From positions 5,270,001 to 5,334,000 of the forward strand of contig AP026545.1 in the NCBI GenBank assembly GCA_026075535.2: 64,000 bases of DNA. The letters are read 5' to 3'. A model generated the notes under the pieces. The model was not told the DNA's origin, made no database searches, and saw only the letters and a list, made by a program, of their open reading frames with translations. Positions within the stretch are counted from its first letter, which is position 1; every line of letters starts with the position of its first letter. Positions 23,262-34,670 of this stretch are shown here, one piece after another. The DNA comes from Tricholoma matsutake. Its lineage: Eukaryota; Basidiomycota; Agaricomycetes; Agaricales; Tricholomataceae. A program made the translations under genes and the position numbers.

Positions 23262-23603
23262 GTCTTCGAAGCGCTAGAAGAACCCGAGTTGTCCTGTCCA
23301 TCAGGCGCCGGTCAGTTGGTTCCTTATAAGCACAAGGCGGCTTGTCGCCATCCACAGCACGATTGCGACATGTTCACAGGGAATGATCATTCATGAGTCT
23401 CACAACGGAATCCTAATTTTTGAACATGGTAGTGACTCCGGCAAGCTTTCTGCAGGCTGACAGGGGATCCTTCGAGTCGAGACCGCCTAAGAAAGTACTT
23501 CGTCGAGTTTCAGCGCTCAAGATCGCCGAAGTGTCCCAGCAGGGTAAAGTAGCGTGGGAATTCTAGCAAGAACGGTTCAGCGCTCAGCCATCATCAAATT
23601 GGT
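23262..23603. promoter_or_regulatory. divergent promoter region between the MFS gene and VMA6
   Basis: 342 bp separate the two start codons, which face away from each other. Both genes must be driven from here. No transposon or repeat has entered. I could not pick out a convincing TATA box or a named factor site. Confidence 0.5.
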
Positions 23604-24877
23604 ATGGAGGCTTTGTTCTTCAATGTATGACGGATAGTACTTCTTTCTTCATCGTATGGTCTTATCATCTGAAATTAGGTCGATAACGGCTTTCTTGAGG
23701 CTATCGTGAGGGGTTACAAGGCCGGCATCCTCACCCAGAGCCATTATGCTAACCTGACTCAATGCGAGACTTTGGAAGGTATGTTTCTTGTAGTCAGGTT
23801 TGTTCTCCTCGTATTAAATCTTATTACAGACTTTCGGACTCAGTTATCAGCCACTGACTATGGCAATTTCCTGGCCAATGAACAGCTCCCGATCTCGACT
23901 TCTACCATCGCCGACAAGGCAACACAGATTCTTGTCGACCAGTTCAACTATCTGCGGACTAATGCTGTTGAACCACTTAGTAAATTTCTCGACTACATCA
24001 CGTCCGTCCCACGTCTGTTCCAAATTATGCACGTTCTTACTGTGGAAATCCAGTTACGCGTATATGATTGACAACGTGGTCCTTCTGATTACTGGAACGC
24101 TGCACGAGAGAGACACTCATGAATTACTGGAACGATGTCATCCATTAGGCGTGTTTGACACAATGCCTGCCCTATGTGTTGCTACGAACGTTGAGGAGCT
24201 GTATCAGAGTGTCCTTGTCGAAACCCCACTAGGTGAACCTGCTCTCTTCATTCTTTTGTTCTCACTCTCAATCCACTTAATCAGCCCCCTACTTCAGAGA
24301 CTGTCTTTCTGCAGCCGATCTCGATGACCTGAATATTGAAATCATACGTAACACCGTGTATAAGGCCTACCTGGAAGACTTCTACCACTTCTGTGCATCT
24401 CTTGGCTCTCCAACATCCGATGTCATGCATAAAATTCTGGCCTTTGAAGCTGATAGACGTACCATCAACATCACGATCAACTCCTTCGGCACCGAGCTCT
24501 CTAAGGAGCAGCGCGCAAAACTATTCCCCGCTATTGGTCGGCTTTTCCCCGAAGGCAATAATCAACTAGCCAAGGCGGACGAAATTGATCAGGTCCGACA
24601 AGTTTGTGAGAACCTTTCAGAATATCGCACTTTCTTTTCGGAATCCGTCACTCAGGACGGTCATGGAGAGATCGGAGCAGTTTCCCAACTGGAAGACCAC
24701 TTTTTCTCTACTGAAGTGCATCTGAACAAGCAATCGTTTTTGCAACAGTTCCAGTTCGGCGTCTTTTATAGCTATATGAAATTGAAGGAGCAGGAGATAC
24801 GGAATTTGACATGGATAGCTGAATGTATTGCGCAGGATGCGAAGGACAGGATCCAGGACTTCATACCCATCTTCTGA
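23604..24877 (+). CDS. VMA6: V-type proton ATPase subunit d
   Basis: Five exons: 23604-23624, 23679-23778, 23830-24001, 24054-24232 and 24285-24877. They join in phase to 354 residues, close to the 345 of the yeast protein. Subunit d belongs to the V0 sector of the vacuolar proton pump, sitting on the cytoplasmic face of the c-ring and linking it to the central stalk (family knowledge). Conserved blocks are [87 protein letters not shown] and [16 protein letters not shown]. The first exon is only 21 nt, which fixes the start: without it the conserved N-terminus would be lost. An insertion of about ten residues relative to yeast (around [12 protein letters not shown]) is present. The gene looks intact. 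Confidence 0.96.
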
Positions 24878-25064
24878 TTTGCCTAGTAACTTCTTCCATC
24901 AACTTATAGCCAATACTTAATGGCTGGTGCAACAAAGCCCCCTGAAGCTACTTTCAGAAATATTGCATCTAATTGTCAACGGCTAATGATACAGCGGTGA
25001 ATATGCTACAGTCTATGGTGATCGAATTACTTGGCGTGCGGATGAACAGGCATCAGGCTTTTTA
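24878..25064. other. convergent intergenic region, VMA6 and GH71 gene
   Basis: 187 bp between two converging genes. I see nothing beyond likely 3' ends. Confidence 0.35.
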
Positions 25065-26999
25065 TTATGGTGCTGTTGCACTAGCAACAAAAGCGTTGAA
25101 ATTATAACTCTGCGGACTGCCCCGGAACGTGAACTCCGGTGGGTTCAACTCCACTATTGTCTGTCCATTTCGTTGAATCGTACCCTTCATCGTGTCGCCA
25201 GCATTGATGGGCACAGACAGTTTCGTCAGACCAGCTGATACATTATATGTTTTTGAGTTTGTCGATGATGTAGACAGTCTCACTGTAGATGGGGCAGTTG
25301 TCATCACCACCGCCCATACCGCATCCTCTGACTGTGTTGAATCAGAACCGAACGAAGGATGAGAGCAATGAACGTACAAGCTCGAAGTTGTCCGGCCGAC
25401 CGACAGGATCGGGAGCGGTTGCTTGAGAAGGATGTGTTCGGGACCACATAACTATTTTATCCTTCACAATGGAGGGCGTTTGGCCTGTCTTAAATGCCAT
25501 TGCGTAATACGCAGTCAACTCCAACCAAGCTAATAAGTTATCTCAATAAAGATATCAATGAAGTGCAGAACTTAAAAGCCTTGCCTGTATGATTCATCCC
25601 ATCTACCCAAGCTTGGCTATTGGGTTGGGCACCCTTTATAGGTCCAACATAATGAGACTCGCCATAATCATTCCAAGTCAAGATTTGAACGATATCTACT
25701 TGATCCCTCATCGCGATGAGAGATTCCCAGCGCTTTGAGTAGAGATGTTGATCCGACAAATAGATGAACTATGGGCGAATGTGAAAAAGAATTTCGTAAA
25801 CCTAGAAAGATTCTCACGTTCTTGTTAAACGAGTCCTGACCGTAGTGTGTGAAGAACCAAGGAGATACGGCCGCCATATAAACTGCTTGATTGCGAGTTG
25901 TAACCCCCTTGGAAAGTGAGGAAAGTGAGGAAAGGCCCGCCAGATGCGTCTTGTCAGTATCCGTCGACCCTATCAATCCATTGAGGGCATTTTGGATACT
26001 GGCGAGACCAGATAAAACTCTGTTTACATCAGAGGCGACATTGGGAATGATAGAAGGCGGGGACGGGAGAAATGGGGCGGAATTGAGGAGATTTTGAGCA
26101 AAGCTTGTGGTTACTTGGATTGGCCAGGCTGAATTCCACTGCATCAATGTAGTATCAATGCCGTCTACAGAGGAATACTAGTGAAAACCTACATTGAAGT
26201 CACCGTCCATAACAGTGGTGAAGTCACCGAACTTGGCAGGGTCGATGAAGAAGGAAGGGACGAAATAAATCTTGCCCTGCAAATCAGGATGCATCAAAAA
26301 TTCGTTCTTCCACCCATCAAGAACGCTTCCTTGCCCAAAGGTACACGTTTCTCCTGAGAATGTCGACACGAAGGCGCGAGACTGGTATTGTAGCTGATTG
26401 GGATGTGACACATATGTGTTGACAAGGTTACGAAGGGTTTGTGCATCGATTGATGATGCGCAGGGCATAGAGCTAAATACGACTATGAGAATTTGATAGT
26501 GAAGGAAGATCAATAATATTATACGTACGACATGTCAAGAGATAAGAACATCTTAAAACCAAGACCGGACTGTAAGGCAGCAGTATATCTTCATCTTCAT
26601 CTCGGATCAATTGATCATACAAGGCATACACAGAACGCACCCATCAGCCACCCGAGCAGGTTCCCACTGTTCCTTGCCCATGTTGAGCGCAAACCCATCA
26701 ATGCCAGAGCTGTGAGCAAGCGCGATGTCGTCTGCCCAGTCTTGAAGTGTGTAAGGATAAGTGTTACCAACCATGTGGTGTGCTACAACGTATTTTTGTA
26801 GAGCACCGCTAGCTGCTGGAGCGGAAGAGATTACTGGCGTTGAGATTGATGAGGACGGAATGACCGCAGAAGACACGACCTGTCGCATCTTTACAAGTTG
26901 GAGATTTTCGCCCGAGGATGTCCTGCTCCACCTAGGGATAGGGTATGCATGAGCAATAGTAAAGAATGTGAAGATATGTAAAACGAGTGTGTAATGCAT
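25065..26999 (-). CDS. glycoside hydrolase family 71 alpha-1,3-glucanase (mutanase type)
   Basis: The start ATG at 26999-26997 opens a typical secretion signal, MHYTLVLHIFTFFTIAHA, so the enzyme is exported. A short Ser/Thr-rich linker is followed by the GH71 fold: VVAHHMVGNTYPYT, then HSSGIDGFALNMG, then across two small exons KMFLSLDMSSMPC, later QGKIYFVPSFFID and WNSAWPI, and near the end QILTWNDYGESHYVGPI, all marks of the family. Such enzymes hydrolyse alpha-1,3-glucan of fungal cell walls and act in wall remodelling, autolysis or attack on other fungi. The C-terminal about 100 residues form a separate beta-rich region ending ASATAP at 25065. At least six exons; minor borders were not resolved. 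VMA6 converges on it; the 456 bp upstream separate it from SEC14, read in the same direction. Confidence 0.88.
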
Positions 27000-27455
27000 G
27001 GCGCAGCCGGAAGGAGTCGTAAGCTAAACTGAAGGTTAAGAACGCACCGCAGAATCAGCAGTCAGGTATTTCTGCCATACAAATTACAATGGCGGCCAAA
27101 TGGCAACCCTCGAACAATAACTCGAATACAAGGCGTTGTTTGGTTTCGCTGAGCATACCAAACAATCTAAAAATAAATATCGCTGATAAGATACTTATGG
27201 AATGTCCGATGAACCCCACTCAAATTTTGACTTGGACCGCCCCAACATTGTGAAGAAATTGAATCAACTGACCCAATAGATAACACTCGCCGCACCCGAG
27301 GTAAAACAGGGTATGATCTATTAGGTAATATAGTTACTATAATATGGCTCTAGGTCATGTAACATTGTAACTTGCACCCACTGTTCGAGCTCATGATCAG
27401 CAAGAATATAATCCGGCGGCAGCGAAGCCACACTCTACGTCTTTTGTGGCGAATT
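27000..27455 (-). promoter_or_regulatory. upstream region of the GH71 gene / 3' region of the SEC14-like gene
   Basis: 456 bp between two genes transcribed on the minus strand. It is AT-rich in its middle (about 27310-27360). No repeat, RNA gene or transposon is recognised. Confidence 0.35.
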
Positions 27456-28967
27456 CTAACCCGGACTTTCCTGTGCACCAAGAACGTCTCTATCCTGCGA
27501 ATTCTCACCCTCCTGCTCGCCGCGCTTCAGGCTTAACGGGTCGATGAGAACCCCTGGTTGTGGTTCGTCCGCTGCATTATCGATATTTAACCCAGGTATC
27601 TTACCATTCTCCATTGGCTCCGCAAGCGCGCTACCGTTGTAATGCGGAACAACATCTCTAAAATCCTCCCTCTCTTCTACTTTAGACGCAGACGCACCTA
27701 CACCACCCTGATCATCTACTCCCGATAGACGTTTTCCATGTTTGCCGGCGTTCGGTCCCCATCCGACTCGTCCACCCATCCATGGCCCAGCGCCACTTAA
27801 CTGACATCCGCCTGCTTCTTTGCACTCACACGTACCTCCCAGAATGCTTGGTAAACAATCAGCATCAATCAACTTCAGCAATTCGTCCTTATAATCGCTT
27901 CCGAGAATGTCAACCTTCTCGACCGTCTCTTTGGAGAGCCATGGTTTAATCATAGACCAGATAAGGGTGAATGATGCTGGCGCGTTGACGATGGCCAATT
28001 GGCCCATGCTTGCGGATTAAGTGGAGGTTAGGAAGGTCACGAAGATCGGAAGGGGAAACTTACGTTTCTGGAAAGTAATCCTGCGAAATTTGGAACGAAC
28101 TTCGAGCAAGCGATTTCACCTGCCAGAATTGACTCAAGCTGTGTATGTCCCAGAAAATTATGAGTATGGCAGTATAATCAAGAAGGGAATCATTCACCCA
28201 AAGCCTTTCAAGTCCACGATCACAAAAGCAGTTCCAATGGTTCTTCCAGCTTGGCGGGAGGCAGCCGGCAGGACTTCACGACAGAGCTGTTTAAAATAGC
28301 GGAATCATTAACATCAAGATGAATGGAATAATTGAATGACTAACCGATTCTGCATTGACGATTATGGTCTGCCAGTGCTTCTCTGGGGTGCATACCTTGT
28401 GCAGCTTGGGGAGGTCCATGCCGCCAAAGAAATTGATGTTGAGAGGGCGTCCCTTCTGGATCGTGGTATTAGAAGGCTGAGAGCACGCCGCCATTTCTCG
28501 AGCTGACCTTATCTGTCTGATGACTTTGGTCAGACCGGAAGCAGAGTTAAAATGTTGTGTGACAGACTTTGTGAAACCACATAGGCCAGCATTCAAAGAC
28601 AGCCTCTCGCTCGGGATACTATCGCTCAATTAGGAGGCATTCGAAAGCGACCAAAACTCGCTCACATCAAAAGGATCAATGCGCCGATACAGTTCATCGA
28701 TACCAACTCCCTCAACTGTCTTCCGCCATTCCTGACAGTCCTTTATCATCTTCTTGGATTGTGCCAAGTTGAATTTCCGTGCTCGTAAGAACCGACTGTA
28801 ACAAAGAAACGATAAGGATAGTTATCGGATGAAATGGGTGGGCCTACTTACAGCAGACTTTGGTCATCCGTGCCAATTGTATCACCATCATGAAGGGTGC
28901 CTTCTTCGAAAAGTTCCTGACGAAAGGTCTCCATGACCTCTGCGTGCAACCCGCCCTGGTCAACCAT
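27456..28967 (-). CDS. SEC14: Sec14-like phosphatidylinositol/phosphatidylcholine transfer protein
   Basis: Eight exons, read downwards: 28967-28852, 28795-28666, 28618-28568, 28516-28508, 28455-28345, 28286-28198, 28138-28064 and 28008-27456. All phases fit and give 377 residues. The N-terminal CRAL-TRIO-N part has SLLRFLRARKFNLAQSKKMI; the lipid-binding CRAL-TRIO domain has WFHKTDKKGRPLNINFFGGM, FVIVDLKGFGLSQFWQ, SFQISQDYFPETMGQLAIVN and VEKVDILGSDYKDELLKLI. Sec14 proteins exchange phospholipids between membranes and support Golgi secretion (family knowledge). The fourth exon is only 9 nt and encodes the conserved TDK. Beyond the usual end the protein has an extension of about 115 residues rich in Gly, Asp and Glu, absent from yeast Sec14. 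ATG at 28967 was taken as it is the first in frame with the domain; METF 15 codons on is an alternative. Confidence 0.93.
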
Positions 28968-29526
28968 TTGGTCGATACAGTGAAAGGGATATGAGAAGGA
29001 AAGGATTGATCACTGGCACACTAACACTCCCATAGTGCCAGTCCGAGTCAGAGGTAAGTGGGCGATGTGTCATGGCGCTTACGTATACCTCGGTGCCAAG
29101 TGGCGAGGTACAGCTTACACCTTAGTTGCTTATGTAACGTAGTCGACCAATTATTATCATATACATAACGTAGTCAACCTATTACTATCATATCATATCA
29201 TATCATATCATATCCCCATTTGAAATTGTTCTTAAGCTGAATCACGGGGCCAAGTGATGTGCATGCCCCAGAAAGGGTCAGACATCTATCGCCAAAGCAG
29301 TTGGCAGGGGGCCCTATAAGAAGCTCTGCGCAAACTCATATTAATATTCAACGTTGAAACAACGTTCTGGTAGATATCATCCTGAACAGCCTCCATGATG
29401 CTGCGCCAGACCTGCTGGTTGGTCCAGGTCGGATGCAGAAAGCTTGACATTGCTGCCATATACATGCCGAGTTCGTGCCATTAATATTTTATCAGGGACC
29501 ATTACATAGCACACTTGAACTATGTA
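28968..29526. promoter_or_regulatory. SEC14 upstream region with short tandem repeats
   Basis: A near-duplicate of about 35 bp (taacgtagtcraccwattatta) occurs at 29135 and 29167 and is followed by a microsatellite of the pentamer tcata repeated about six times (about 29189-29214). The rest holds no gene that I can see. The pogo-type transposon begins at 29527. Confidence 0.5.
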
Positions 29527-32160
29527 CAGTCGACTCCCTCATAACCCATAGCTCTGATAACCCATACTCTCCCATAACCCATAGAATTTTTGATCCACCA
29601 AGTTGGTAGGCGGGGAATTCGAACCCATAACCCATACTCCCTAATATCCCATAACCCATACCTATTGCGAGGTAAAACCCATACATTTTATTACCATATA
29701 TATACTAGTGCAGTTGGTCATGTCAACTTCGATGCGCCACAAACATATAATTTACTCTCTCAATACTCAAATTCCAGCTACCCATGCCATTAAAGCCTCT
29801 TGAGGTCCTCAAAAAGGGGCTGAAAATCTTGCAGGATCAGGTTAAAGCCAAGAAAGAGAAGCTACAGGCTCAGCTGCATGCGAAAAAGTCAATATCATCA
29901 CTTGATGAGAATTGGCTTGACAACGAGGCAAATTTGGTGGATGAGCAGCGGGTTTTGGATGCGCTGGAAAATGCTTCAGATTATGAGAGGGGCTGCGAAA
30001 GACTTGATGAAACACAAAAGGGCGTCGTAAGGAGATTACGGGAGGTGGCAGGTGACCTGAGCAAGGCAGTAGGAAAGAAGCGGAAAAGTGCGTGAACAAT
30101 TATGGCTCATCATTGTGGTAACATTGAACCGACATAAAGGATCTGAACCCAAACCTAAAGAACCCAGTGAGAAGAAAATGTCAAATAAGGAATGTAGTGC
30201 ACCTGTTTTCACCAAGAAGGAGAATGCGACACTTGCCCAGCGCATCGAAATTTTGGACTGGTATCATAAGAATGGCAAAAATCAGTCGAAAACAGCAAAA
30301 CACTTTGATTCAATATATCCGAACCTAAAGATGAAGCAGCTGCTGGTCTCTGCATGGGTAAAGGATGAACCAAAATGGCGGGAAGAGTGGGAACGTAACA
30401 ATGGAGGATGCACAGCCAAACGGGCTCGTCAAACACAGCACCCAGAAGTGACAGAAATGATGGAGCTGTGGGTGTTAAAGGCGATGGCAGAGGATATTCT
30501 ACTCACGGGTGAGGTCCTACGCCAGAAGTGGACAAAGTTTGCAGACCTGGCAGGCATCCCACAGGATGAACGACTCAATCTAAGTGATGGTTGGTTGACT
30601 CGTTTCAAGGCCCGGACTGGTTTGAAGCAATTTAAGCGCCATGGCGATGCGGCATCGGCAGATCTGGAAACGGTGAAGAGAGAGCGAAAACGCATCCAGG
30701 AGCTTATCGATAAGTATGGTTATGAGCTGCGGGACATCTTTAACATGGATGAGACTGGGTTATTCTATGCGTACATACCATACCAATTTCTTAGTTTGCG
30801 TGCACTCATTTTCAGAAATAGGATGCCTCCGGACCGAGGGTTATCAGACAAGAAAAATTCGGGAGTGAAGGGCCGAAAGGTCAGACTCACCTATGCATTT
30901 ACATCTAATGCAGATGGGTCTGAGAAACTGTCACCTATCATCATCGGTAAAGCGAAGAAACCTCGAGCATTCCAAAAGAAGTCAGGCAAGCAGCTAGGCT
31001 TTTACTATCGGAACAATGCAAAGGCTTGGATGACTTCAGCACTGTATCAGGAATGGATTCAGGAATGGGATTCTGAACTACGCTCGAAAAACCGCAAGAT
31101 CCTTCTTTTACAAGATAATTTCTCCGGTCACATTGTCCCAGATGGTCTTCGAAACATTCGCGTCGAGAATTTCGAGCCGAATCTTACTGCACATGTCCAG
31201 CCAATGGATCAGGGCATCATTCGATGCTTCAAAGCTCATTACCGTGCAAAATACATCCAGCGAGCCATTGACAATTATGAGGCAGGTGTCACTCCCTCGG
31301 AAATCTATGACATCGACCAACTCCAAGCGATGCGGCTTGCGGACGCGGCTTGGCACGAAGTGGACACGACTACGATCAGGAATTGCTGGAAGAAGGCCGG
31401 TATTCTTCCCTCATCTTCTCGCACCCAAATTCCCAATCCAAGTATCCCTATCTCATCACTCCTCAATGTTGACAACATTGAAAATCCAGTTGCACCTGCC
31501 GAGAAGCAGCTTAATCGGGCTCTTGATGAGCTGGAATCAACCGGGGTACTTCAGGCAAGCAACAGGATGGATATCGAGGCACTGCTCAATCCGGCTGATG
31601 AGTCACGGGTTATGGATGAGACAACAGATGTCGAAATATGCCAAGCTGTGTTGGATGCGAGAAGAGCACAGGAAGAGGCATTGATCAATGGTGGAGATGA
31701 CGACATTGATGACGACGCATCCGTTGAACCGTGTCCTACACATCGCGAAGTCCTTCAAGCTGCTTCTGTCCTCAATAAGTATACTGATACTCTCGATGAT
31801 CCCATTGCACGCAAGCTAGAGGGAGTCTTGGCTTCCTTTAGACATCAAATACGACTGGAGATGTCTCATTCTATGAAGTCTACTCATCTTACTGACTACT
31901 TTCATCGCTTATAATCTTCAAATAATTTTACTAACAGTATATAGTTTACCTTATTAGTCGTACATAGTTCTACTCTAAAGTTGGCACACGAAATGGCCCC
32001 AGATGCTTCAAAAATACATAACTGATTTTTTTCTGATTTTTCCCGATTTTTCCCGATTTTTTGGGACCCTTTTTTAGGACCATCCTCAAACCCCATACTC
32101 CCTCATAACCCATAGCCTGGAGTGTCCACCGAGGGGTATGGGTTATGAGGGAGTTGACTG
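29527..32160 (+). mobile_element. pogo/Fot1-type DNA transposon, apparently complete
   Basis: The element is 2634 bp, flanked by TA at 29525-29526 and 32161-32162, the target duplication of Tc1/mariner-pogo elements. The outer 24 bp (29527-29550 and 32137-32160) are inverted copies starting CAGTCRACTCCC, with one mismatch. Inside both ends the decamer ATAACCCATA is repeated: at 29541, 29557, 29574, 29627 and 29651 on the left, and at 32105 and, inverted, 32137 on the right. These look like transposase binding sites. The single gene inside is open. Of all elements in the window this is the one most likely to be young and possibly autonomous. Confidence 0.93.
29784..31914 (+). CDS. pogo-type transposase (CENP-B/HTH_psq plus DDE domain)
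   Basis: Three exons, 29784-30087, 30140-30770 and 30816-31914, join in phase to 677 residues. The second intron is 45 bp and open, so it is hidden inside a long ORF; removing it restores the conserved NMDETGLFYANRMPPDRG. Residues 1-100 form a charged, probably coiled-coil region. Then come an HTH domain (TLAQRIEILDWYHKNGKNQS followed by KTAKHF) and a CENP-B-type second DNA-binding domain (WLTRFKARTGLKQFK). The DDE catalytic core has the first Asp in NMDETG, the second in LLLQDNFSGH and the third in QPMDQGIIRCFK. An acidic C-terminus follows. The enzyme cuts and pastes the element at TA sites in the nucleus. No stop or frameshift was found, unlike every retrotransposon here. Confidence 0.9.
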
Positions 32161-32162
32161 TA

Positions 32163-33072
32163 ATCCCGACTCTTTTCCGGTCACGGTGATGATAGACAAG
32201 GACCCCGGATTATCCCTACTTACTGTTCCGGCCGAATTTGACCTCAAAGCTTTGGTACATTTCCAGACATTTGGGGGGGTAAACATGAAAATAGCCAGGC
32301 AACCAGCATCCACACTTGTCGGCTGCTACGGATCATAATTAAATCCAGCTTTGCAAGGAAACAAGCAAATGCTGTGTCCGTCCGGATCCGGCAATGTGGC
32401 AATTGCCTGTGATGAGGTTCCATCACCCGGATCACGGCTTACCCAATCTGGCAACTTTCCTGCCGGTGGGTCATGAGTTGCGACCTCTGACAGGCCGGCA
32501 TGTCATGTGCACCATTTAGTCCCACTAGGTTAGATCAGAAAGTAGTGCTAAGGCAACAGGATAGTCTAGCGGAAGTAAAGCCCCCTGATGAGAACCTTCA
32601 CACGCTCGAAACCGCTACTTACCACCAACTTTTCGGCACCTCTCCATTGTGTAGCCACAACCTATCTTCGGAGATGAAGCGGCAGCCAATGTGATGTGCA
32701 CGATGAGGGCCCTGCACCTGTGCTCGCGTGGAAGCTAGTCATTGTGAGTAGTGCCTCTTCACATGACTTCGGCTATACTCTCATATCACTTGTAAGGGAC
32801 ATTATATGGCACTCAATATTTGGTCATGTATATATTATGATAAAAATTGATAACAAAACAAAACAAGAAAACCCCATGACTTACCATTCACTCGAACTGC
32901 TCGTATGGGGCTTTATCATATCTTATCAGACCAAATGAGACCAAACATAAAACAAATAAACAAAACTTTCGTGGTTGGCAAAAGTGGGAGTGATCTTGAA
33001 TAAACCCTAGAATAAGTGCTGACAATCAGAATTAAACAGTGAGAGATACTGCAACATCGGTAACCAGTGTTT
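32163..33072. other. gene-poor spacer after the pogo element
   Basis: About 900 bp with only short ORFs without recognisable motifs, none supported by splice signals or composition. It becomes AT-rich from about 32800. It continues the sequence interrupted by the pogo insertion and leads into the inverted-repeat structure at 33073. Confidence 0.4.
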
Positions 33073-33182
33073 GTCAACACATCTATGCATCAACAATGAC
33101 TCAGCACTAACTTGAGTCAATGAGCACAATCAATACCTTCCTAGAGTCCTACTTAACCATTTCCCTTCATCCTTTTTACACA

Positions 33183-34670
33183 TAGTGTTTTAAGGTCCAG
33201 TTCAGTTGCCCTCAAAAAACTGGTTCTGACCAGTTTTACTATGATTTTTTCTAGTGTAATTAAATTCTATTATATACTCAATAATTACATCCACCCTGCG
33301 AGCAGGTGCTTGCAGCGGTGGGGGTGTTGCTAATAGAATACAAAAAGAGAAAAAGAAAAAGAATCCCTACACCTGCAAGGTGCAGGGAGGTGTTCATCGC
33401 AACAAAAGAAAAAAGAAAGAAATAAAACACCCCACATGCAAGAGTGGGGTGTCGTGGGGTGTCATATGTCGTCCACTGGAATTTGTTGTGGTTGGCCTCG
33501 TTGTACATCATAACCCCCCCCATTCATGTTGTCATTAGTTGTCCCTGCATTGTCATTAGTTGTCCCTGCATTGTCATGAGTTGTCCCTGCATTGTTGTTG
33601 TTGTTTGTTGTTTGTTGTTTGTCATCCCTGCATGGTCATTTGTCATCCCTGCATGGTCATTTGTCATCCCTGCATGGTCATTTGTCATCCCCACATTGTT
33701 GTTTGTCGTCCCCGCATTGGTGTTTGTCATGTCTTTGGCATTGCATGATGTTGCCCTCCCTGTTTTTGTTGTCATTCACTCCCCCCTCCCTGTCGTCCAT
33801 TAACCTCTCACTGTCGTCCGTCAGCCCCTCCCTGCATGTGGTGTTGTTCATCATCAGCACTACCATTGCCCCCTATGAGCAGTGGCTCATAGGCGAGTTG
33901 GTGGTGCGGTGACATGGTGTTGGCCGTTGTCTCTGGCTGCCACTGCCGTTGCTGTCTGGGACCTGGTACCCATTGCCACCCTGCGAGCAGAGGCTTGTAG
34001 CAGTGACGTAGGGTATAGATGGGGTTCAGTGGGCCTCAGTGCATAGCGTTGTGGCTAGGCAATGTCGTTAGAAAAAGATAAGAACCTAAGAAAAAGATAG
34101 TTAGTAAAAGAAAAAAGATTAAACTAAAAAAACGTACTCAATGGCCCAAAGGATGACTAGCGTCATTTGGGCCATCTGCTTTGTATTCATTTGTTAGCGG
34201 TGCTTTGGGGAGGTGGGGTCTATGTGTTAATGGTGGTGGTGAACGGGACTGGAGTCATGGGAGTCATTTGTTGTCGTGGGAGTCACCTGGCAAATGGTGC
34301 CACTTTTTTTTTCTTTTTCAGGAGCACATGACCACATGGTCTGTGCATGGCCACAGGGTATATAAGTACCCACCAAACGACCACTTTTCTACCAGGGCTT
34401 GTCCCACTATGTTTGATTGTATTATAAGTAGTTCTGTTTACTTACTTATAAGCATGTATATAGTACATCTTATATACTGTGAGAAGACCGGTTGCAACCA
34501 ATTGCAACCGGTCTTCAAACGGTTTTCAAATATTTACAAAATGATGCAACCAGCAACCATACTGACCCCAAATGGGGGCAACCACAACCAAAAAAAAGAC
34601 TGGACCAAGGTTTGGTCCAGTTTGGTCCTATGGGCATTTTTGGTCCTGTAGACTGGACCTTGAAACACTA
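33183..34670. mobile_element. hAT-type non-autonomous element M1 with 8-bp target duplication
   Basis: The 1488-bp element begins TAGTGTTTTAAGGTCCAGT and ends with the inverse ACTGGACCTTGAAACACTA. It is flanked by tttacaca at 33175-33182 and again at 34671-34678. The opposite arm of the inverted repeat (around 35796-35803) has the site once, an uninterrupted empty site. TAGTG ends and 8-bp duplications indicate the hAT superfamily. Internal features are a 21-bp minisatellite (33533-33720), a palindrome aaactggttctgaccagttt near the left end and a 15-nt-arm palindrome (about 34483-34516, GAAGACCGGTTGCAA and its inverse). No transposase is encoded. Confidence 0.85.
33533..33720. repeat. 21-bp minisatellite inside M1
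   Basis: Three units of gtcattagttgtccctgcat type followed, after a gttgttgttt stretch, by four units of gtcatttgtcatccctgcat type. The unit length of 21 bp keeps frames open on both strands, which creates false repetitive proteins. Confidence 0.8.

Noticed and set aside
28021..28299. Plus-strand ORF of 92 codons at 28.0-28.3 kb
   Set aside because: It is the antisense shadow of SEC14 exons with phase-consistent splice sites on the minus strand.
33524..33803. ORFs in the 33.5-33.8 kb stretch as secreted Cys-rich proteins
   Set aside because: They arise from the 21-bp minisatellite of MITE M1 and appear on both strands.
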